DNA from: Pseudomonas sp. dw_612
Lineage (GTDB): Bacteria > Pseudomonadota > Gammaproteobacteria > Pseudomonadales > Pseudomonadaceae
Direction: 5' to 3'
Assembly (NCBI RefSeq): GCF_018449725.1
Contig: NZ_JAAVVC010000001.1
Coordinates: 496,001 to 560,000 of the forward strand
Length of the DNA stretch: 64,000 bases
Each line of letters starts with the position of its first letter. The first letter of the stretch is position 1. The position numbers and the translations under genes were made by a program. Positions 36,322-45,710 of this stretch are shown in pieces. Under the pieces are notes generated by a model that saw only the letters and a program-made list of their open reading frames with translations, made no database searches and was not told the origin of the DNA.

Positions 36322-37512
36322 TCAGAAAGAATCGCCAGGAATACGCACGAACCCTTCCATCAACACCCGCGCACTGCGGCTCATGATGGCTTTGTTCACG
36401 GTCCATTCGCCGTTCACTTGGCTGGCTTCAGCGCCTACACGCAAGGTGCCGCTCGGATGCCCGAAGCGCACCGCGTTGCGTTCAACGCCGCCGGCCGCAA
36501 GGTTCACCAACGTCCCGGAAATCGCCGCCGCCGTGCCAATCGCCACTGCCGCCGTGCCCATCATCGCGTGGTGCAATTTGCCCATGGACAACGCACGCAC
36601 CAGCAGGTCGACATCCCCCGCCGCAATCGCCTTGCCGCTGGACGCCACGTAGTCCCCAGGCTTGGCCACGAACGCCACTTTCGGCGTGTGCTGCCGCTTG
36701 GCCGCTTCGTCCAGATCCTTGATCAGGCCCATGCGCAACGCGCCATAGGCACGGATGGTTTCGAACATCGCCAGGGCTTTCGGGTCGCCGTTGATTGCGC
36801 CTTGCAACTCGGTGCCCTTGTAGCCGAGGTCTTCGGCGTTGATGAAGATCGTCGGGATGCCGGCATTGATCATGGTCGCCTTGAAGGTGCCGATGCCGGG
36901 CACTTCGAGGTCGTCTATCAGGTTGCCAGTGGGGAACATCGAACCGCCGCCGCCCTCTTCTTCCGCTGCCGGGTCCATGAACTCCACCTGCACTTCGGCG
37001 GCCGGGAAGGTCACGCCGTCGAGTTCGAAATCACCGGTTTCCTGCACTTCGCCGTTGGTGATCGGCACGTGGGCGATGATGGTTTTGCCGATGTTGGCCT
37101 GCCACACGCGCACCACGGCCACGCCGTTGTGCGGAATGCGGCTGGCGTCCACCAGACCATTGCTGATGGCAAACGAACCGACCGCTGCCGACAGGTTGCC
37201 GCAGTTGCCGCTCCAGTCGACGAATGGCTTGTCGATGGAGACCTGACCAAACAGGTAATCGACGTCGTGATCGGCCTTGATGCTTTTCGACAGGATCACG
37301 GTTTTGCTGGTGCTGGAGGTCGCGCCGCCCATGCCGTCGATTTGCTTGTCGTACGGGTCGGGGCTGCCGATGACGCGCAGCAATAATGCATCGCGCGCCG
37401 GACCGGGAATCTGTGCCGCTTCGGGCAGGTCTTTCAGGCTAAAGAACACGCCTTTGCTGGTGCCGCCGCGCATGTAGGTGGCGGGAATTTTGATTTGAGG
37501 TACGTGAGCCAT
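36322..37512 (-). CDS. prpF: 2-methylaconitate cis-trans isomerase PrpF
   Basis: The 396-residue product matches PrpF, a diaminopimelate-epimerase-fold isomerase that converts the AcnD product into the cis-2-methylaconitate used by the next hydratase. The N-terminus PATYMRGGTSKGVFF and the segment WSGNCGNLSAAVG near 119-131, with the conserved cysteine, are clear. It starts 54 bases after the acnD stop. The pairing acnD-prpF defines the AcnD-type methylcitrate cycle. Confidence 0.95.
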   Translation of the reverse strand: MAHVPQIKIPATYMRGGTSKGVFFSLKDLPEAAQIPGPARDALLLRVIGSPDPYDKQIDGMGGATSSTSKTVILSKSIKADHDVDYLFGQVSIDKPFVDWSGNCGNLSAAVGSFAISNGLVDASRIPHNGVAVVRVWQANIGKTIIAHVPITNGEVQETGDFELDGVTFPAAEVQVEFMDPAAEEEGGGGSMFPTGNLIDDLEVPGIGTFKATMINAGIPTIFINAEDLGYKGTELQGAINGDPKALAMFETIRAYGALRMGLIKDLDEAAKRQHTPKVAFVAKPGDYVASSGKAIAAGDVDLLVRALSMGKLHHAMMGTAAVAIGTAAAISGTLVNLAAGGVERNAVRFGHPSGTLRVGAEASQVNGEWTVNKAIMSRSARVLMEGFVRIPGDSF

Positions 37513-37566
37513 GTCATTCCTCTATTGGCCGACAGGGGACGTGAAATCCCCTGCGGCCCTGAATTT

Positions 37567-40158
37567 TTAAACGGCGACTGCCGATTCAAGGAAGTCCTGA
37601 GCAAAGCGCTGCAACACGCCGCCCGCCTCATAGATCGACACCTCTTCAGCCGTGTCGAGACGGCAAGTCACCGGCACTTCAACCCGCTCGCCATTCAGGC
37701 GATTGATCACCAACGTCAACTGCGCACGCGGGGTGCGGTCGCCGATCACGTCGTAAGTTTCGCTGCCATCGATGCCCAGTGTGTGGCGATCGGTGCCCGG
37801 CAAAAACTCCAGCGGCAACACGCCCATGCCCACCAGATTGGTGCGGTGAATGCGCTCGAAACCTTCGGCGGCAATCGCTTCCACACCGGCCAGGCGCACG
37901 CCCTTCGCCGCCCAGTCCCGGGACGAGCCCTGGCCGTAGTCGGCACCGGCAATGATGATCAGCGGCTGCTTGCGTTCCATGTAGGTTTCGATGGCTTCCC
38001 ACATGCGCATGACCTGGCCTTCCGGCTCGACGCGGGCCAGCGAACCCTGCTTGACCTTGCCGTTTTCCTGGACCATTTCATTGAACAGTTTCGGGTTGGC
38101 AAAGGTCGCGCGCTGCGCGGTCAAGTGGTCGCCACGGTGGGTCGCGTAGGAGTTGAAGTCTTCTTCCGGCAAGCCCATTTTCGCCAGGTATTCACCCGCC
38201 GCGCTGTCGAGCATGATCGCGTTCGACGGCGACAGGTGATCGGTGGTGATGTTGTCCGGCAGCACCGCCAGCGGGCGCATACCCTTGAGCGGACGCGCGC
38301 CGGCCAGCGCGCCTTCCCAGTACGGCGGACGGCGAATGTAGGTGCTCATCTCGCGCCAGTCGTACAGCGGCGTGACTTTCGGGCCGGTGTCTTCGTGGAT
38401 GGCGAACATCGGAATGTAGACCTGGCGGAACTGCTCCGGCTTCACCGAGGCTTTCACCACCGCGTCGATTTCTTCGTCGCTCGGCCAGATGTCTTTCAGG
38501 CGAATTTCCTTGCCATCGACCACGCCCAATACATCTTTTTCGATGTCGAAACGGATGGTCCCGGCGATGGCGTAAGCGACCACCAATGGCGGCGACGCGA
38601 GGAACGCATTCTTGGCGTACGGGTGAATCCGCCCGTCGAAGTTGCGGTTGCCCGAGAGCACGGCGGTGGCATACAAATCGCGGTCGATGATTTCTTGCTG
38701 AATCACCGGATCGAGTGCGCCGGACATGCCATTGCAGGTGGTGCAGGCGAACGCGACGATGCCGAAACCGAGCTGCTCCAGTTCCGTGGTCAGGCCCGCT
38801 TCGTCGAGGTACAGCGCGACGGTTTTCGAACCCGGCGCCAGGGACGATTTGACCCACGGCTTGCGGGTCAACCCGAGCTTGTTGGCATTGCGCGCCAGCA
38901 GGCCGGCGGCGATGACGTTGCGTGGGTTGCTGGTGTTGGTGCAACTGGTGATGGCGGCGATGATCACCGCGCCGTCCGGCATCTGGCCGGGCACTTCGGT
39001 CCATTGGCCGGAGATGCCTTGGGCAGCGAGATCGGAGGTTGCGACGCGAGCGTGCGGGTTGCTCGGCCCGGCCATGTTGCGCACCACCGAGGACAGGTCG
39101 AAGCTCAAGCCGCGCTCGTATTGCGCATGCTTCAGGCTGTCAGCCCACAGGCCGGTGGTCTTGGCGTAGTTCTCGACAAGCGCTACCTGCTCGTCTTCAC
39201 GGCCGGTGAGTTTGAGGTAGTCGACGGTCTGCTGATCGATGTAGAACATCGCAGCGGTGGCGCCGTACTCCGGGGCCATGTTGGAAATGGTTGCGCGGTC
39301 GCCGAGGGTCAGCGCCGAAGCGCCTTCGCCGAAGAATTCCAGCCAGGCGCCGACGACTTTTTGCTTGCGCAGGAACTCGGTCAGCGCCAGCACCATGTCG
39401 GTGGCGGTGATGCCCGGTTGCAGCTTGCCCGTCAGCTCGACGCCGACACTTTCTGGCAGGCGCATCCATGACGCGCGACCGAGCATCACGCTCTCGGCTT
39501 CCAGGCCACCGACGCCGATGGCGATCACGCCCAGGGCATCGACGTGCGGGGTGTGGCTGTCGGTGCCGACGCAGGTATCCGGGAATGCCACGCCGTCACG
39601 CACCTGGATCACCGGAGACATTTTCTCCAGGTTGATCTGGTGCATGATCCCGTTGCCCGGCGGGATCACATCAACGTTCTTGAAGGCTTTTTTGGTCCAG
39701 TTGATGAAGTGGAAACGGTCTTCGTTGCGACGGTCTTCGATGGCGCGGTTCTTCTCGAACGCCTCTGGGTCGAAACCACCGCGCTCGACGGCCAGGGAGT
39801 GATCGACGATCAATTGCGTCGGCACCACCGGGTTCACTTGCGCCGGGTCACCACCTTGCAGGGCGATGGCATCGCGCAGGCCGGCGAGGTCGACCAGGGC
39901 GGTCTGGCCGAGGATGTCATGGCAGACCACGCGCGCCGGGAACCATGGGAAGTCGAGGTCGCGCTTGCGTTCGATGAACTGCTTCAAGGAATCGGTGAGC
40001 GTGGCCGGGTCGCAGCGGCGCACCAGGTTTTCCGCGAGTACGCGGGAGGTATACGGCAGGGTGTCATAGGCGCCAGGCTGGATGGCATCGACCGCCGCAC
40101 GGACGTCGAAGTAATCCAGATGGCTGCCGGGCAGCGGTTTGCGGAATTCTGTGTTCAT
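37567..40158 (-). CDS. acnD: Fe/S-dependent 2-methylisocitrate dehydratase AcnD
   Basis: The 863-residue product is an aconitase-superfamily 4Fe-4S enzyme. Cluster ligands lie in TSCTNTSNP near 403 and CTTCNGMSG near 475. The C-terminal swivel domain with YGQGSSRDWAAKG near 755 is complete. AcnD dehydrates 2-methylcitrate and depends on PrpF for the right isomer. The ATG at 40158 begins MNTEFRKPLPG, the expected N-terminus. A REP element separates it from prpC upstream. Confidence 0.95.
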   Translation of the reverse strand: MNTEFRKPLPGSHLDYFDVRAAVDAIQPGAYDTLPYTSRVLAENLVRRCDPATLTDSLKQFIERKRDLDFPWFPARVVCHDILGQTALVDLAGLRDAIALQGGDPAQVNPVVPTQLIVDHSLAVERGGFDPEAFEKNRAIEDRRNEDRFHFINWTKKAFKNVDVIPPGNGIMHQINLEKMSPVIQVRDGVAFPDTCVGTDSHTPHVDALGVIAIGVGGLEAESVMLGRASWMRLPESVGVELTGKLQPGITATDMVLALTEFLRKQKVVGAWLEFFGEGASALTLGDRATISNMAPEYGATAAMFYIDQQTVDYLKLTGREDEQVALVENYAKTTGLWADSLKHAQYERGLSFDLSSVVRNMAGPSNPHARVATSDLAAQGISGQWTEVPGQMPDGAVIIAAITSCTNTSNPRNVIAAGLLARNANKLGLTRKPWVKSSLAPGSKTVALYLDEAGLTTELEQLGFGIVAFACTTCNGMSGALDPVIQQEIIDRDLYATAVLSGNRNFDGRIHPYAKNAFLASPPLVVAYAIAGTIRFDIEKDVLGVVDGKEIRLKDIWPSDEEIDAVVKASVKPEQFRQVYIPMFAIHEDTGPKVTPLYDWREMSTYIRRPPYWEGALAGARPLKGMRPLAVLPDNITTDHLSPSNAIMLDSAAGEYLAKMGLPEEDFNSYATHRGDHLTAQRATFANPKLFNEMVQENGKVKQGSLARVEPEGQVMRMWEAIETYMERKQPLIIIAGADYGQGSSRDWAAKGVRLAGVEAIAAEGFERIHRTNLVGMGVLPLEFLPGTDRHTLGIDGSETYDVIGDRTPRAQLTLVINRLNGERVEVPVTCRLDTAEEVSIYEAGGVLQRFAQDFLESAVAV

Positions 40159-40231
40159 CGGTCAGGACTCGGTCACGGTAGTTGCAAAAGGGGCGCGCCT
40201 GGCTCCGGACTTGAATTGAAACCGGGTCAAA

Positions 40232-40320
40232 TGTGGGAGCGGGCTTGCTCGCGAAAGCGGTGTATCAGTCGACATAGATGTTGAATGTCAGTCCGTCTTC
40301 GCGAGCAAGCCCGCTCCCAT
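40232..40320. repeat. REP-like inverted repeat, type A
   Basis: Arms TGTGGGAGCGGGCTTGCTCG and complement between prpC and acnD, inside the operon. Confidence 0.9.
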
Positions 40321-40367
40321 AGGGGGTTCCGGTTCCTTCAGTTACCAGTGCTCAGGCCCTCCCCCAA

Positions 40368-41495
40368 TCAGCGTTGTTCGATTGGCACGAACTTGCGCTG
40401 TTCGACGCCGACGTATTCGGCGCTCGGGCGGATGATGCGGTTGTTGGCTCGTTGTTCGAACACATGCGCGGCCCAGCCGGTCAGGCGCGAGCAGACGAAA
40501 ATCGGGGTGAACAATTTGGTCGGGATGCCCATGAAGTGGTACGTCGACGCATGGTAGAAGTCGGCGTTCGGGAACAGTTTCTTTTGCTCCCACATGGTCT
40601 TGTCGATGGCTTCGGACACAGGGAACAGCACGGTGTCGCCCACTTCGTCCGCGAGTTTTTTCGACCAGCCTTTGATCACCTCGTTGCGCGGATCGTTGTC
40701 CTTATAGATCGCGTGGCCGAAACCCATGATCTTGTCTTTGCGCTCAAGCATGCCGAGGGTGCCTTTGATCGCCTCTTCCGGCGACTTGAAGCGCTCGATC
40801 ATTTCCATCGCCGCTTCGTTGGCACCGCCGTGCAGCGGACCGCGCAGGGAGCCGATGGCGGCGGTGATGCAGGAGAACATGTCCGACAGGGTCGACGCGC
40901 AGACGCGGGCAGTGAAAGTCGAAGCGTTGAATTCGTGTTCCGCGTAGAGAATCAGCGACACGTTCATCACTTTGACGTGCAGATCGCTCGGCTTCTTGTC
41001 GTGCAGCAGGTGCAGGAAGTGGCCGCCAATCGTCTGCTCGTCGCTCACACAATTGATGCGCTTGCCGTCGTGGCTGAAGCGATACCAGTAGCACATGATC
41101 GCCGGGAACGCGGCCAGCAGGCGGTCGGTCACGTCGTGTTGGGCGGAGAAGTCTTTCTCCGGCTCGATGTTGCCCAGGAACGAGCAACCGGTGCGCATCA
41201 CGTCCATCGGGTGGGCGTCGGCGGGGATGCGTTCCAGCACTTCTTTCAGGGCTTGCGGCAGGTCGCGCAGCTTGCTCAGTTTGCTGATGTAGCCATCCAG
41301 TTGCGCTTTGGTCGGCAGTTCGCCGTACAGCAGCAGGTAGGCGACTTCTTCGAACTGCGCGTCAGCCGCCAGTTCGCGAACATCGTAGCCACGATAGGTC
41401 AGGCCTGCGCCCGACTGGCCCACGGTGGACAGTGCGGTTTGCCCGGCCACCTGGCCACGGAGCCCGGCGCCACTGAGTACTTTTGCTTCAGCCAT
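40368..41495 (-). CDS. prpC: 2-methylcitrate synthase
   Basis: The 375-residue product is a citrate synthase family enzyme that joins propionyl-CoA and oxaloacetate. Catalytic segments: INCVSDEQTIGGHFLH near 185-200, GPLHGGANE near 228-236 and GFGHAIYKDNDPR near 263-275. ATG 41495 (MAEAKVLSGAGLRG) was chosen over an extended frame to 41576. It lies between prpB and acnD in the order expected for Pseudomonas. Confidence 0.95.
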   Translation of the reverse strand: MAEAKVLSGAGLRGQVAGQTALSTVGQSGAGLTYRGYDVRELAADAQFEEVAYLLLYGELPTKAQLDGYISKLSKLRDLPQALKEVLERIPADAHPMDVMRTGCSFLGNIEPEKDFSAQHDVTDRLLAAFPAIMCYWYRFSHDGKRINCVSDEQTIGGHFLHLLHDKKPSDLHVKVMNVSLILYAEHEFNASTFTARVCASTLSDMFSCITAAIGSLRGPLHGGANEAAMEMIERFKSPEEAIKGTLGMLERKDKIMGFGHAIYKDNDPRNEVIKGWSKKLADEVGDTVLFPVSEAIDKTMWEQKKLFPNADFYHASTYHFMGIPTKLFTPIFVCSRLTGWAAHVFEQRANNRIIRPSAEYVGVEQRKFVPIEQR

Positions 41496-41557
41496 TGCTG
41501 TCTCCAATCTTGAAATTTTTAGGGAATCTGCAATTTCTTTCGGTTTACATCGCCCTC

Positions 41558-41706
41558 TGTAGCAGCTGTCGAGCACCGCGAGCCAGCGTCCGGCGGCGCA
41601 GCCGTCGTAAACCTGGCATACGCGGTATCACCGGAAAAACTCAATCGCCTGGTTCGGCGAGTCCTTGGGCCTCGGACGCAGCCTCGCAGGCTCGGCAGCT
41701 GCTACA
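41558..41706. repeat. long REP-like inverted repeat between prpB and prpC
   Basis: Ends TGTAGCAGCTGTCGAGCACCG and its mirrored counterpart GGCTCGGCAGCTGCTACA flank about 100 bases with further internal GC stems. It is larger and more diverged than the other elements. Confidence 0.75.
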
Positions 41707-41721
41707 AAAGCGCGTGTCTCA

Positions 41722-42612
41722 TCATTTTTTCGCGGCGAACAACGCATCGAGCTTCTGCTCGAAGGTGTGGTAGTCGATGCGATCGTAAAGCTCCATGCGG
41801 GTTTGCATGGTGTCGATCACGTTCTGTTGCGTACCGTCGCGGCGGATCGCGGTGTAGACGTTTTCCGCCGCCTTGTTCATCGCGCGGAACGCCGACAATG
41901 GGTATAGCACCAGCGACACGTCGGCGGCGGCGAGTTGCTCGGTGGTGTACAGCGGCGTCGCGCCGAATTCGGTGATGTTGGCCAGGATCGGCGCTTTCAC
42001 GCGGCTGGCGAACAGCTTGTACATGTCCAGTTCGGTGATGGCTTCCGGGAAGATCATGTCGGCGCCGGCCTCGATGCACGCCGCAGCGCGATCCAGGGCA
42101 GATTCCAGACCTTCGACGGCCAGCGCATCGGTACGCGCCATGATCACGAAGCTGTCATCGGTGCGGGCATCGACGGCGGCTTTGATGCGGTCGACCATTT
42201 CCTGCAGCGACACGATCTCTTTATTAGGACGGTGACCGCAGCGCTTGGCGCCGACCTGGTCTTCGATGTGAATCGCCGCCGCGCCGAACTTGATCATCGA
42301 TTTGACGGTGCGCGCGACGTTGAATGCCGAGGAGCCGAAACCGGTGTCCACGTCCACCAGCAGCGGCAGGTCACAGACGTCAGTGATGCGGCGCACGTCA
42401 GTCAGCACGTCGTCCAGGCCGGTGATGCCCAGGTCCGGCACGCCGAGGGAGCCGGCAGCCACCCCGCCACCCGACAGGTAAATCGCCTTGAACCCGGCGC
42501 GTTTGGCCAGCAGCGCGTGGTTGGCGTTGATCGCGCCGACCACTTGCAACGGATGTTCGCTGGCGACCGCATCGCGGAAACGCTGGCCTGGAGTGCTCTT
42601 GTTGGAACTCAT
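41722..42612 (-). CDS. prpB: methylisocitrate lyase
   Basis: The 296-residue product is a PEP mutase/isocitrate lyase family enzyme that splits 2-methylisocitrate into pyruvate and succinate. The catalytic loop reads KRCGHRPNK near 123, the family KKCGH motif with one conservative change, and VDVDTGFG near 85 carries the metal-binding aspartates. The start codon overlaps the prpR stop by 4 bases, so the regulator and first enzyme gene are coupled. Confidence 0.95.
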   Translation of the reverse strand: MSSNKSTPGQRFRDAVASEHPLQVVGAINANHALLAKRAGFKAIYLSGGGVAAGSLGVPDLGITGLDDVLTDVRRITDVCDLPLLVDVDTGFGSSAFNVARTVKSMIKFGAAAIHIEDQVGAKRCGHRPNKEIVSLQEMVDRIKAAVDARTDDSFVIMARTDALAVEGLESALDRAAACIEAGADMIFPEAITELDMYKLFASRVKAPILANITEFGATPLYTTEQLAAADVSLVLYPLSAFRAMNKAAENVYTAIRRDGTQQNVIDTMQTRMELYDRIDYHTFEQKLDALFAAKK

Positions 42613-43331
42613 GACTCACCTCGTTCAGTGGCTGTCTTATTGGCGCCGTCCTGGTAGTGACGGGCGATATTGCGTTTGGAGGCGCCGATGTGACGGCGCA
42701 TCAACAACTCGGCCAGCTCACCGTCACGGTCGGCGATGGCGTCGAGAATCCGGTGGTGCTCGGCAAAGGCCTGGCGCGGGCGATTGGGCGTGGTGGAAAA
42801 CTGGATGCGGTACATGCGCACCAGTTGATAGAGCTCGCCGCAAAGCATCTGGGTCAGGGTGCGGTTGCCGCTGCCCTGGATGATCCGGTAATGAAAGTCG
42901 AAATCGCCTTCCTGCTGGTAGTAACCGACACCGGCCTGGAACGCCGCATCGCGCTCATGGGTTTCAAGGACCCGGCGCAACTCGTCGATTTCTTCGAGGG
43001 TCATGCGCTCGGCGGCCAGGCGACAGGCCATGCCTTCCAGTGATTCGCGGATTTCGTAGAGCTCCAGCAACTCGGCATGGCTCAGGGAAACGACGCGCGC
43101 ACCGACGTGCGGTATGCGCACCAGCAGGCGTTGGCCTTCGAGACGGTGGATCGCTTCACGCAACGGCCCGCGGCTGATGCCATAGGTGCGGGCAAGCTCC
43201 GGTTCGGAGATCTTGCTGCCCGGGGCGATCTCGCCCTTGACGATGGCGGCCTGGATGCGCCGGAAGACGTTCTCGGACAGTGTTTCCGAATCGTCTTGCG
43301 CAACGACCGGGGGATCGAGTTGATCCAGCAT
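42609..43331 (-). CDS. prpR: GntR family regulator of the methylcitrate operon
   Basis: The 240-residue product has a GntR winged helix (about 20-90, [21 protein letters not shown]) and a C-terminal FCD domain. As the first gene of the prp operon it should repress it until methylcitrate or a relative accumulates, as for Pseudomonas GntR-type PrpR. Two copies of ATTGTCGACA/TGTCGACAAT lie directly upstream (43332-43341, 43405-43416), one touching the start codon. Start is ATG 43331. Confidence 0.88.
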   Translation of the reverse strand: MLDQLDPPVVAQDDSETLSENVFRRIQAAIVKGEIAPGSKISEPELARTYGISRGPLREAIHRLEGQRLLVRIPHVGARVVSLSHAELLELYEIRESLEGMACRLAAERMTLEEIDELRRVLETHERDAAFQAGVGYYQQEGDFDFHYRIIQGSGNRTLTQMLCGELYQLVRMYRIQFSTTPNRPRQAFAEHHRILDAIADRDGELAELLMRRHIGASKRNIARHYQDGANKTATERGES

Positions 43332-43416
43332 ATTGTCGACACCTTGTTAGCCAGTGCGGCAAAAACTAGCGAATACAGGCCGTATAGTCAAAGAATAAAT
43401 AGAGACTGTCGACAAT
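43332..43416. promoter_or_regulatory. candidate prp operators, two palindromes
   Basis: ATTGTCGACA at 43332-43341 and ACTGTCGACAAT at 43405-43416 share the palindrome TGTCGACA, 73 bases apart. The first abuts the prpR start. The spacing is about seven helical turns. The form is that of FCD-type GntR operators, so autoregulation is likely (inference). Confidence 0.6.
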
Positions 43417-43635
43417 CGTCTAATAACCGCTTGCACCATAACGACGCAACACAGCGGTTTATAGCCCCCTGTCGGCGCTGGCGCCATAAAACCACCGTGC
43501 TAGAATGCCGCCCGCATTTGTTTGTCATTTGCATCTGCACGGCTTGTCATAAATAGCTGATAGGCATACGAGGGAGCTTGCGCAGCAATGCCAGGGCCTT
43601 GAATCGAAGTACGGACCGCTGCGCACCCAGGATTT
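43417..43635. other. intergenic region between prpR and the protease gene, no gene seen
   Basis: No credible coding frame. It must hold the promoters of the divergent prp operon and the protease-transglutaminase-ligase operon. A TAGAAT sequence at 43502-43507 is a possible -10 for the rightward operon, but no matching -35 was clear. Confidence 0.4.
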
Positions 43636-44172
43636 ATGAGACTCAAGCCCTTCCCCACCTTTCTTTATTTTCTGTTCCTGCCCGGTGTCGCCGCCGCGGG
43701 GGAAAAAACCGTGTACGGCCTCAACGAGTACGCCTCGTTGAACGGCATTGACCTGGAAGTCGCCGCCAAACTCGACACCGGGGCGAAAACCGCGTCGTTG
43801 AGCGCCCGCGACATCAAGCGTTTCAAACGCAATGGCGAATCCTGGGTACGCTTCTATCTGGCCATCGACGCCGCGCACTCGCACCCGATAGAACGGCCAC
43901 TGGCCCGGGTCAGCAAAATCAAGCGCCGGGCCGGCGACTACGATCCGGAAGAAGGCAAGAAATACACGGCCCGCCCGGTGATCGAGCTGGACATCTGCAT
44001 GGGTTCGGCGTTGCGCAGCATCGAAGTGAACCTGACCGACCGCAGCGCCTTCCAATACCCGCTCCTGATTGGCTCCGAAGCCCTTAAACGCTTCGATGCG
44101 CTGGTCGACCCCAGTCTTAAATACGCTGCTGGCAAACCCGCCTGCGCCACCGACGCTCATACCGCAGAGTAA
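43636..44172 (+). CDS. retropepsin-like protease family protein (RimK-associated zinc protease family)
   Basis: The 178-residue product has a signal peptide (to about 21) and a retropepsin-like domain with DTGAKTASL near 48-56, the aspartic-protease active-site form, so it should act in the periplasm. The family is annotated as putative ATP-dependent zinc protease and co-occurs with ATP-grasp ligases. It is 5 bases upstream of the inactive transglutaminase gene and begins a three-gene operon. The substrate is unknown. ATG 43636 has AGGA upstream. Confidence 0.8.
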   Translation: MRLKPFPTFLYFLFLPGVAAAGEKTVYGLNEYASLNGIDLEVAAKLDTGAKTASLSARDIKRFKRNGESWVRFYLAIDAAHSHPIERPLARVSKIKRRAGDYDPEEGKKYTARPVIELDICMGSALRSIEVNLTDRSAFQYPLLIGSEALKRFDALVDPSLKYAAGKPACATDAHTAE

Positions 44173-44177
44173 TTCCA

Positions 44178-45710
44178 ATGCGCTCTATTAACCTCCACCT
44201 GAAAATCCTCATCGCCCTTCTGGTGGTGCTGGGCATTTCAGTTACGGCCTACCAGATCTTCGTGCTCGGCATTCCCGTCACCGAAGACGCCACGGACGAC
44301 TTGTGGAACATCGACGCCAAGGTCGAGTTCGTCGCCAGTGCCAAAGACCCGGTCAAGATCCAGATGTTCGTGCCGCCCCTGAGCCGCGACTATGTGAGCC
44401 TGAACGAAAGCTTCATTTCCAATAACTATGGCGTGGCGGTGAACCGGGTCGATGGCAACCGCAAGGTCACCTGGTCGGCGCGTCGGGCCAAGGGCAACCA
44501 GACGCTGTATTACCGTCTCGTGCTGACCAAGCGCTACAGCGGCGAAAAATCCAAGATCAAAGGCCCGACCTTCCGCGACAGCATCGCCGTCGAAGGCGCA
44601 GAAAAAGTCGCCGCCGAAGCCTTGCTCGCGCCGATCCGCCAACACTCGGCTGACGTCGAAACCTTCGTCGGCGAAGCGATCAAGCGCGTCAATAATCTCA
44701 ACGACGACAACGTGAAGCTGTTGCTCGGCGGCGATCCGTCCACCGCGAACAAAGCCCGGATCGTCGAGCTGGTCCTGTCCATTGCCCACGTGCCGGTGGA
44801 GAAAGTCCACACCATTCGTTTGGTCGCCGATCAGCCGCAAATGCCTGAACTGTGGCTGCGCAGTTTCAATGGCACCGACTGGCTGTACTTCAACCCGGAA
44901 ACCGGCGAACAGGGCCTGCCGACCGACCGCCTGCTGTGGTGGACCGGCGACGAAAACCTGATCACCGTCGATGGCGGCAAAAAAGCCAACGTCACCTTCA
45001 GCCTGAACAACAGCGAAATGAACGCAATTCGCCTGGCCAAGCTGACCGACGAAAACACCGACGCCAACTTCCTCGAATACTCGCTGTACGGCCTGCCGCT
45101 GCAAACCCAGCAGACGTTCATGATCATGGTGATGATTCCGATTGGCGTGCTGGTGATCCTGATCCTGCGCAACCTGATCGGCCTGCAGACCCTCGGCACC
45201 TTTACCCCGGTGCTGATCGCCCTGGCCTTCCGCGAGACGCAACTGGGCTTCGGGATTGTGCTGTTTACCATCATTACGGCGCTGGGGCTGTCGCTGCGCT
45301 CCTACCTCGAACACTTGAAGCTGCAAATGCTGCCGAGGCTGTCGGTGGTGCTGACATTTGTCGTGGTGTTGATCGCGGCGATCAGCCTGTTCAGCCATAA
45401 ACTTGGGCTGGAACGCGGGTTGTCGGTGGCGCTGTTCCCGATGGTGATTTTGACCATGACCATCGAACGCCTGTCGATCACCTGGGAAGAGCGCGGCGCC
45501 GGGCATGCCTTGAAAGTCGCGATCGGTACGCTGTTCGCCGCGTCCCTGGCGCACCTGATCATGAGCGTGCCGGAACTGGTCTACTTCGTGTTCACCTTCC
45601 CGGCAATCCTGTTGATCCTGGTGGGTTTCATGCTGGCCATGGGTCGCTATCGCGGCTATCGCCTGACCGAACTGGTGCGCTTCAAAGCGTTCCTCAAGGC
45701 TGATTCGTAA
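44178..45710 (+). CDS. inactive transglutaminase-like protein with 7 transmembrane helices
   Basis: The 510-residue product has an N-terminal anchor helix (about 8-28), a periplasmic region holding a degenerate transglutaminase-like domain (about 150-260), and six or seven C-terminal transmembrane helices (about 312-500). The usual catalytic cysteine of transglutaminases is not evident, in line with the family name. It lies between the protease and ATP-grasp genes and overlaps the latter by one base (TAATG). The likely role is a membrane partner presenting a substrate to the ligase (inference). Confidence 0.82.
   Translation: MRSINLHLKILIALLVVLGISVTAYQIFVLGIPVTEDATDDLWNIDAKVEFVASAKDPVKIQMFVPPLSRDYVSLNESFISNNYGVAVNRVDGNRKVTWSARRAKGNQTLYYRLVLTKRYSGEKSKIKGPTFRDSIAVEGAEKVAAEALLAPIRQHSADVETFVGEAIKRVNNLNDDNVKLLLGGDPSTANKARIVELVLSIAHVPVEKVHTIRLVADQPQMPELWLRSFNGTDWLYFNPETGEQGLPTDRLLWWTGDENLITVDGGKKANVTFSLNNSEMNAIRLAKLTDENTDANFLEYSLYGLPLQTQQTFMIMVMIPIGVLVILILRNLIGLQTLGTFTPVLIALAFRETQLGFGIVLFTIITALGLSLRSYLEHLKLQMLPRLSVVLTFVVVLIAAISLFSHKLGLERGLSVALFPMVILTMTIERLSITWEERGAGHALKVAIGTLFAASLAHLIMSVPELVYFVFTFPAILLILVGFMLAMGRYRGYRLTELVRFKAFLKADS

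Noticed and set aside
36140..36652. 170-codon plus-strand frame over the CCCTCTCCCC repeat and prpF
   Set aside because: It begins in the repeat and runs antisense to prpF, with proline/serine-rich shadow composition.
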